Shown here: piece by piece, positions 58,896-64,000 of the stretch | How the letters are laid out: every line of letters begins with the position of its first letter | Position numbering within the stretch: the first letter of the stretch is position 1 | DNA from: Klebsiella quasivariicola | GTDB lineage: Bacteria > Pseudomonadota > Gammaproteobacteria > Enterobacterales > Enterobacteriaceae | Direction: 5' to 3' | Assembly: GCF_002269255.1 (NCBI RefSeq) | Contig: NZ_CP022823.1 | Location: 5,476,189 to 5,540,188 of the forward strand | Length of the DNA stretch: 64,000 nt | Notes under the pieces: model-generated | Told to the model about the DNA's origin: nothing | The model's input: only the letters and a program-made list of their open reading frames with translations | The model's database searches: none | Translations under genes and position numbers: made by a program

Positions 58896-59315
58896 TTAAC
58901 GACTCCGGGTTCGCCAGACGCGGGCCATCCCTTCGCTTTCCGGCCGAACGCTTTCAAAGCCGAATTTCGCGTATAGCTCGGGAACATCCGCCACCAGTGT
59001 GACGTAGGCCCCGTCAAAGGCGTTAGCGTCCAGCCAGGCGATCAGTTTCTCCATCACCAGCCGGCCAAGGCCTTTTCCCTGGTGAGCCGGATCGACGGCG
59101 ACATCGACAATGTCGAAGTTGATAGCGCCATCGCCGACGATACGCCCCATGGCGATCGGCGTCTCCTGCCAGAGGATATGTACGCCGTAACAGCTGTGCG
59201 GCAGTCCGGCTCTGGCGCCTTCCAGAGGGCGCGATGACATGCCGGCGGCCACTCGCAGGTGGCAAAACGCTTCGGCGGAGGGCACCTTCTCGATCACGGT
59301 ATATTCAACGGTCAT
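58896..59315 (-). CDS. GNAT-family N-acetyltransferase
   Basis: 139 residues. The acetyl-CoA motif V-D-P-A-H-Q-G-K-G-L-G-R (about 73-84) and the C-terminal LYAKFGFESVRPE are typical. It occupies the mdtL-mnmE gap filled by tnaCAB in E. coli. The substrate is unknown. I do not recognise a named gene. Confidence 0.85.
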   Translation of the reverse strand: MTVEYTVIEKVPSAEAFCHLRVAAGMSSRPLEGARAGLPHSCYGVHILWQETPIAMGRIVGDGAINFDIVDVAVDPAHQGKGLGRLVMEKLIAWLDANAFDGAYVTLVADVPELYAKFGFESVRPESEGMARVWRTRSR

Positions 59316-59373
59316 GTTTTAGTCTCGCGGCTGGGGGAAGATAAAAGTAGAGAACGTTGCGCCGCAAAGGGCA

Positions 59374-59409
59374 AGAAAAAACCCGCATTAACGCGGCGTT
59401 AATGCGGGT
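59374..59409 (-). terminator. mnmE terminator
   Basis: On the minus strand ACCCGCATTAACG pairs with CGTTAATGCGGGT around a 3-base loop and is followed by TTTTTTC. Confidence 0.9.
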
Positions 59410-59433
59410 GAGTGAACGTTTACGGACTGACGG

Positions 59434-60798
59434 TTACTTGCCGATACAGAAGCTGGAGAAGATGCGGCCCAGCAGGTCATCGGAGGTGAACTCTCCGGTG
59501 ATCTCGCTCAGCGCCTGCTGCGCAAGGCGCAGCTCTTCCGCCAGCAGCTCTCCGGCCCAGGCGCCCAGCAGCTGGGCTTTGCCCTGCTGCAGATGATTCG
59601 CCGCCTCTTCCAGCGCCTGCAGATGGCGACGACGGGCGAGGAAGCCGCCTTCCATATTGGTATCGAAGCCCATGCTCTGCTTGAGATGGTTACGCAGCAC
59701 CTCGACCCCTTCACCGGTACGTGCCGACAGGCGGATCAGTGAGTGGCCATTGACTTCGCTGATACCCAGCGCTTCGCCAGTGACGTCGGCTTTATTGCGC
59801 ACCACGGTAATCGGCAGTTTAGCGGGCAGGCGCTCAATAAAGTCCGGCCAGATCTCCGCCGGGTCAACGGCGCTGGTGGTGGTGCCGTCGACCATAAACA
59901 GCACCCGGTCAGCCTGCTCGATCTCCTGCCAGGCGCGTTCAATGCCGATACGCTCCACTTCGTCATTAGCATCGCGCAGGCCCGCGGTATCGATGATATG
60001 CAGCGGCATACCGTCAATATGAATATGCTCGCGCAGCACGTCGCGGGTGGTGCCGGCGATATCGGTAACGATCGCCGCTTCGCGGCCCGCCAGGGCGTTC
60101 AGCAGGCTCGATTTACCGGCATTCGGCCGCCCGGCGATCACCACCTTCATCCCTTCGCGCAGCAGACTGCCCTGACGAGCTTCCGCGCGGACGGCGTCGA
60201 GATCGGCCATCACCTCGTTCAGCTGGGCTTCAATTTTGCCGTCGGAGAGGAAATCAATTTCTTCATCCGGGAAGTCAATGGCCGCTTCCACGTAGATGCG
60301 CAGGTGAGTGAGCGCTTCCACAAGATGGTTCACCCGCGCGGAGAACGCCCCCTGCAGCGAGTTCAGCGCCGAGCGCGCCGCCTGCTCTGAGCTGGCGTCG
60401 ATAAGGTCGGCGATGGCTTCGGCCTGCGCCAGGTCGAGCTTGTCGTTGAGGAACGCGCGCTCGGAGAACTCACCCGGTCTGGCGATGCGCAGGCCCGGCA
60501 GGGTCAGAATACGTTTGAGCAGCAGATCGAGAATGACCGGACCGCCGTGGCCCTGCAGTTCAAGGACATCTTCCCCGGTAAAGGAGTTTGGCCCGGGGAA
60601 CCACAGCGCAATCCCCTGATCCAGCGGGGTACCGTCAACGTCATTGAACGGCAGGTAGTCGGCATAGCGCGGCTTCGGCAGCTTGCCGAGTACCGCCTGC
60701 GCGACGTCGCGCGCTTTGAGGCCGGAGATACGCAGGATACCCACACCCCCGCGTCCCGGAGGGGTGGCCTGGGCGACGATAGTGTCGTTATGGCTCAT
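59434..60798 (-). CDS. mnmE: tRNA-modifying GTPase MnmE (TrmE)
   Basis: 454 residues: an N-terminal tetrahydrofolate-binding domain, a helical domain, an inserted G domain (GRPNAGKS, then DIAGTTRD, DTAGLR and NKAD) and the C-terminal CIGK with essential Cys451. Partner of MnmG, on the other side of the window. Confidence 0.97.
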   Translation of the reverse strand: MSHNDTIVAQATPPGRGGVGILRISGLKARDVAQAVLGKLPKPRYADYLPFNDVDGTPLDQGIALWFPGPNSFTGEDVLELQGHGGPVILDLLLKRILTLPGLRIARPGEFSERAFLNDKLDLAQAEAIADLIDASSEQAARSALNSLQGAFSARVNHLVEALTHLRIYVEAAIDFPDEEIDFLSDGKIEAQLNEVMADLDAVRAEARQGSLLREGMKVVIAGRPNAGKSSLLNALAGREAAIVTDIAGTTRDVLREHIHIDGMPLHIIDTAGLRDANDEVERIGIERAWQEIEQADRVLFMVDGTTTSAVDPAEIWPDFIERLPAKLPITVVRNKADVTGEALGISEVNGHSLIRLSARTGEGVEVLRNHLKQSMGFDTNMEGGFLARRRHLQALEEAANHLQQGKAQLLGAWAGELLAEELRLAQQALSEITGEFTSDDLLGRIFSSFCIGK

Positions 60799-60867
60799 GG
60801 TGACTCTCTATGTAGATGTAAAAAAGGCGGTCCATTGACCGCCTTCTCTGGCATTAACGCTACCGTA

Positions 60868-60994
60868 GATACTCGAAATAATTCAAGTTGCAGAAAGGCG
60901 GCAAGTTAGTGAGGCCCCAGGAGCTTACTGTAGTCAGTGACTGGGGCGAACTAATGAAGCCAACGCATCTGCGGCTTGAAGAATGAAGAGTATC
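60868..60994. repeat. ERIC element (127 bp) between mnmE and yidC
   Basis: GATACTC at the left and GAGTATC at the right form the ends; the core CCCCAGGAGCTTAC and AGTGACTGGGGCGAAC matches the ERIC consensus. The length of 127 bp is the full-size form. The right end overlaps the yidC stop codon by two bases. Confidence 0.9.
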
Positions 60995-62639
60995 AGGATT
61001 TCTTCTTCTCGCGGCTATGCAGGCCACGCTTCTCCAGACCACGGTAAATCAGCTGCTGCTGAATAATGGTTACCAGGTTGCTGACGATGTAGTACACCAC
61101 CAGACCAGACGGGAACCACAGGAAGAACACCGTGAAGATGACCGGCATAAAGGTCATGATCTTCTGCTGCATCGGGTCGGTCACGGTGGTCGGCGACATC
61201 TTCTGGATGAAGAACATGGTCGCGCCCATGATGATCGGCAGGATGTAGTACGGGTCTTGCGCGGACAGGTCGTGGATCCACAGGATAAACGGCGCATGAC
61301 GCAGTTCAACCGAGGCGCTCAGCATGTAGTACAGCGCAAGGAAGATCGGCATCTGAATAATCAGCGGGAAGCAGCCACCCAACGGGTTCACTTTTTCCGC
61401 TTTATACAGCGCCATCATCTCCTGGCTTTGACGTTGTTTATCATCGCCCAGACGCTCACGCATCGCCTGAATCTTCGGCTGCAGCATACGCATCTTCGCC
61501 ATGGAGGTGTACTGCGCTTTGGTCAGCGGGTACATGATGCCACGAACGATAAAGGTGATAACAATGATCGAGAAGCCCCAGTTGCCGAGGAAGCTGTGGA
61601 TGAATTTCAGCAGCTTGAACAGCGGTTGGGAGATGAACCACAGCCAGCCGTAGTCGACGGTCAGATCCAGGTGCGGCGCAACGGCAGCCATTTTGTCCTG
61701 AATCGCCGGGCCGACCCACAGCGTGCTCTGCAGTTTGTCGGTTTGGCCTGGCTGCACCAGCACCGGCTGAGATTTATAGCCGATAGCGACAATGCCGTTG
61801 CCGAGATTGGCGGTGTAGAAGTTATTCGTCCCGTTATTCTGCGGTACCCATGCGGTAGTGAAATACTGCTGCAGCATGGCAACCCAACCGTTTTTGGTGC
61901 TGACGTTCAGGTTTTCGTTGTCCAGAATGGTATCGAATTTGTATTTTTCGTATTTCGAATCCGCAGTGGAGAACGCGGCGCCACGGAAAGTATGCATCGT
62001 GGACAGGCCGCCGGTCTGGGTATCGCGACTGGACGGCAGCGCAGCGGTCTGCTTCAGCTGACCAAAGGTCGAAACTTCCAGAGGCTTCTCGCTGGCGTTC
62101 TGTACGCTATAACCCACGTTCACCGCATAGCCACCGCGTTTTAGGGTGAAGGTTTTGGTGAAGACGTTGCCGGCTTTGTCGGTGTAGGTCAGCGGAATGA
62201 CGATTTCATCCTGGCCATCGGCCAGCACAAACGCCTCTTTATCGACGTTGTACAGCGGACGCGGGCCATTTGCCGGGTTATCAGGACCGTCACGGCCGGT
62301 TAAGCCGCTCTGCGCCTGGTAGACAAACTGCGGTGTGGTTTCCAGTAACTGGAACGGTTCGGTCGATTTCAGCGTTTTTGGATACGCCAGAAGCAGCGCC
62401 TGCTCAATATCGCCACCGTTGGTGTTGATAGTCAGCTCAAGCACGTCGGTTTTAACCGTAATCAGTTTCCCCTGGCCACTGGCCGGTACGCCCTGGTCGG
62501 CGGCGCTACCCGCTGCTGTGGTCGTAGTCTGCGTGGTCTGCTGCTGGGGCTGCGGATTTTTGTCCTGCTCCCAGGCTTGCCAGATCATGAAAGACACGAA
62601 CAACAAAGCGATGATAAGAAGATTGCGTTGCGAATCCAT
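60993..62639 (-). CDS. yidC: Membrane protein insertase YidC
   Basis: 548 residues: a first membrane helix (about 5-22), a large periplasmic domain, then five C-terminal membrane helices and a basic tail (SREKKKS). It inserts membrane proteins alone or with SecYEG, including subunit c of the ATP synthase encoded in this window. 2 bp after yidD. Confidence 0.97.
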   Translation of the reverse strand: MDSQRNLLIIALLFVSFMIWQAWEQDKNPQPQQQTTQTTTTAAGSAADQGVPASGQGKLITVKTDVLELTINTNGGDIEQALLLAYPKTLKSTEPFQLLETTPQFVYQAQSGLTGRDGPDNPANGPRPLYNVDKEAFVLADGQDEIVIPLTYTDKAGNVFTKTFTLKRGGYAVNVGYSVQNASEKPLEVSTFGQLKQTAALPSSRDTQTGGLSTMHTFRGAAFSTADSKYEKYKFDTILDNENLNVSTKNGWVAMLQQYFTTAWVPQNNGTNNFYTANLGNGIVAIGYKSQPVLVQPGQTDKLQSTLWVGPAIQDKMAAVAPHLDLTVDYGWLWFISQPLFKLLKFIHSFLGNWGFSIIVITFIVRGIMYPLTKAQYTSMAKMRMLQPKIQAMRERLGDDKQRQSQEMMALYKAEKVNPLGGCFPLIIQMPIFLALYYMLSASVELRHAPFILWIHDLSAQDPYYILPIIMGATMFFIQKMSPTTVTDPMQQKIMTFMPVIFTVFFLWFPSGLVVYYIVSNLVTIIQQQLIYRGLEKRGLHSREKKKS

Positions 62640-62641
62640 CG

Positions 62642-62899
62642 TTAGTGTTCTCTGGTATCAAATGGTCCAGGCGGGACGGGATCGTCACCACCAGGGTGTA
62701 AAGGGTGGCATTTTAATACGCGTTTCATCGTCAACCAACTGCCTTTTATCACTCCAAACCTGCGTAAGGCCTCAATTCCGTATTGAGAACAGGTTGGGGT
62801 GAAACGACAGTGCGGCCCGAGTAGCGGACTAATCAGGCGCTGATAAACTCGAATCAGGCCGATCAGGACCCGCGAGCCAGGCGACAATGGCGGCGCCAT
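62642..62899 (-). CDS. yidD: Membrane protein insertion efficiency factor YidD
   Basis: 85 residues, with the conserved HCRFTPTCSQYGIEAL and a late CHPLHPGGDDPVP. It overlaps rnpA by 37 bp in another frame, a conserved arrangement. Confidence 0.95.
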   Translation of the reverse strand: MAPPLSPGSRVLIGLIRVYQRLISPLLGPHCRFTPTCSQYGIEALRRFGVIKGSWLTMKRVLKCHPLHPGGDDPVPPGPFDTREH

Positions 62900-63222
62900 A
62901 ATTTTTCCAACGCTTCCGAGAGAGCACGGTTATCGAGGTCGGCAACCCCTCTTTTCGCCACCACCACGAAATCCATTGGCGGGAGTTCATGCTGACGCAA
63001 ACGAAAACTTTCACGCGTCAGACGTTTAATCCGATTGCGTTCATGTGCGCGTTTCACGTTTTTCTTGGCGACGGTGAGACCGATGCGGGGATGCCCCAGC
63101 GAATTCAGGCGGCCGAGGATGGTGATTTGCGGCGTGCCAGCCCGTTGTGGCTGCTGGAAGACGAAAGTGAAATGACTGGGAGTTAACAAGCGTAACTCCC
63201 TGGGAAATGCGAGCTTAACCAC
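62863..63222 (-). CDS. rnpA: Ribonuclease P protein component
   Basis: 119 residues, with the RNR motif (ERNRIKRLTRESFR, about 61-74). It starts at GTG (complement of 63220-63222), as in E. coli. 15 bp after rpmH. Confidence 0.97.
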   Translation of the reverse strand: MVKLAFPRELRLLTPSHFTFVFQQPQRAGTPQITILGRLNSLGHPRIGLTVAKKNVKRAHERNRIKRLTRESFRLRQHELPPMDFVVVAKRGVADLDNRALSEALEKLWRRHCRLARGS

Positions 63223-63237
63223 GCAGGGTTAGCTTTA

Positions 63238-63390
<153 letters not shown>

Positions 63391-63479
63391 CTAAACTTGA
63401 ATAAATTCACTGACTTTTGCGTAGACCCGAACGAACTTCGAACGACTTACGCCTCAGCGTGGGTGATTAAAGAGGCCGG

Positions 63480-63508
63480 ATTGTAATAATTGTACACTCC
63501 GGAGTCAA
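63480..63508 (-). promoter_or_regulatory. rpmH-rnpA promoter
   Basis: Minus strand: -35 TTGACT (63503-63508), 17-bp spacer, -10 TACAAT (63480-63485). Near-consensus and well placed for rpmH. Confidence 0.85.
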
Positions 63509-63619
63509 TTCTCTTTCCTTATTTCTCGCACCTCGTCGCACAAAAAATAAGCTGAGACGCGTGACGAAAACGGGCATTACGCGCCGGGTGGGGGATTATA
63601 CGGCCTGGCCAGTAAAGCG

Positions 63620-64000
63620 CAAGGATCCGCAAGGATCTTTATTAGATCGTTTCCGCCCAAAAGCGGCATAGCTCATTAATTTTTCCAATATGCGGCGGAA
63701 ATCGTGCTTCACTCCTTCCAGGATCGATTACACTTACCCGGTTTCGATCCTTCCTGTGGATAAATCGGGAAGAATCTGTTGAGAAACACAAGATCTCTTT
63801 CTCAGTTTAGGCTATGATCCCCGGTCCCGATCGCGATCCCCGGATCCGCAGCGGGTTATAACCGCAGATAGCGGTTCGCACGTCACCCCTTTTGTGCAGG
63901 GGCTTTTTCGGCTAATGCAGGGTCTTGTCGACGTGTGCCAACAATCACGATTGTTTCAGTTTTTCTTTGATATCGATTTTATGTTCGAGTGGAGTCCGCC
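63620..64000 (+). promoter_or_regulatory. dnaA control region (gene starts just past the window)
   Basis: No gene is seen from 63509 to the end. About ten GATC sites fall between 63620 and 63860, as in the Dam/SeqA-sensitive E. coli dnaA promoter. A perfect DnaA box (TGTGGATAA) is at 63755-63763 and a likely -10 TATGAT at 63813-63818. The last bases, TCGAGTGGAGTCCGCC, are those before the E. coli dnaA GTG start, so dnaA is expected at position 64001. Confidence 0.85.

Noticed and set aside
61017..62144. 375-codon plus-strand frame opposite yidC
   Set aside because: Antisense to the conserved insertase and rich in His, Gln and Arg, typical of a shadow frame.

Overview
The window is a 64-kb piece of an enterobacterial chromosome around the replication origin. 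Gene order, protein lengths and control sites follow Escherichia coli closely, but several features point to an indole-negative Klebsiella of the K. pneumoniae type: there is no tnaCAB between mdtL and mnmE, an ERIC element and REP-like hairpins are present, cbrC/cbrB are missing, and the rRNA-operon flanks are arranged differently. The species is an inference, made without any database search.

Layout. 1-6.8 kb: polA (cut by the window edge), yihG, dsbA, srkA, yihD and mobA-mobB. 6.8-12.4 kb: a complete rRNA operon on the minus strand (16S, tRNA-Glu, 23S, 5S) with P1/P2 promoters, boxA and terminators. 12.4-20.5 kb: yieP, hsrA and the ribose operon rbsDACBK with rbsR. 20.6-22.0 kb: a complete IS4-type element. 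22-29.2 kb: kup, ravA-viaA, asnA, asnC and mioC. 29.24-29.53 kb: oriC. 29.6-39.8 kb: mnmG, rsmG and the atpIBEFHAGDC operon. 40.4-43.8 kb: glmU-glmS. 44.1-48.8 kb: the pstSCAB-phoU phosphate operon behind Pho boxes. 48.8-52.9 kb: a shortened bgl locus (bgl-type control region, bglH, yieL, yieK). 52.9-58.8 kb: yieH, adeP, chrR, yieE, yidZ and mdtL. 58.9-63.4 kb: a GNAT acetyltransferase, mnmE, yidC, yidD, rnpA and rpmH. The window ends in the dnaA promoter region; the dnaA start codon is expected at the next base.

How it works together. The rRNA operon, rbs and atp genes read away from oriC, as usual for highly expressed genes. The main themes are replication initiation (oriC, mioC, DnaA boxes, dnaA control region), translation and membrane-protein biogenesis (rpmH, rnpA, yidC, mnmE/mnmG, rsmG), energy (ATP synthase), cell-wall precursors (glmU/glmS), phosphate uptake and sensing, and sugar use (ribose, beta-glucosides).

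Most notable: (1) an uncharacterised CRP-site-associated transcription unit between atpC and glmU that could encode a 16-residue cationic amphipathic peptide; (2) two tandem BglG-type antiterminator/terminator modules in front of bglH although bglG, bglF and bglB are all absent; (3) an rRNA operon whose upstream flank is that of E. coli rrnC and whose downstream flank is that of rrnA; (4) an IS4 copy with an exact 13-bp target duplication that splits the terminator after kup; (5) an ERIC element whose last bases overlap the yidC stop codon. Almost everything else is conserved core chromosome.
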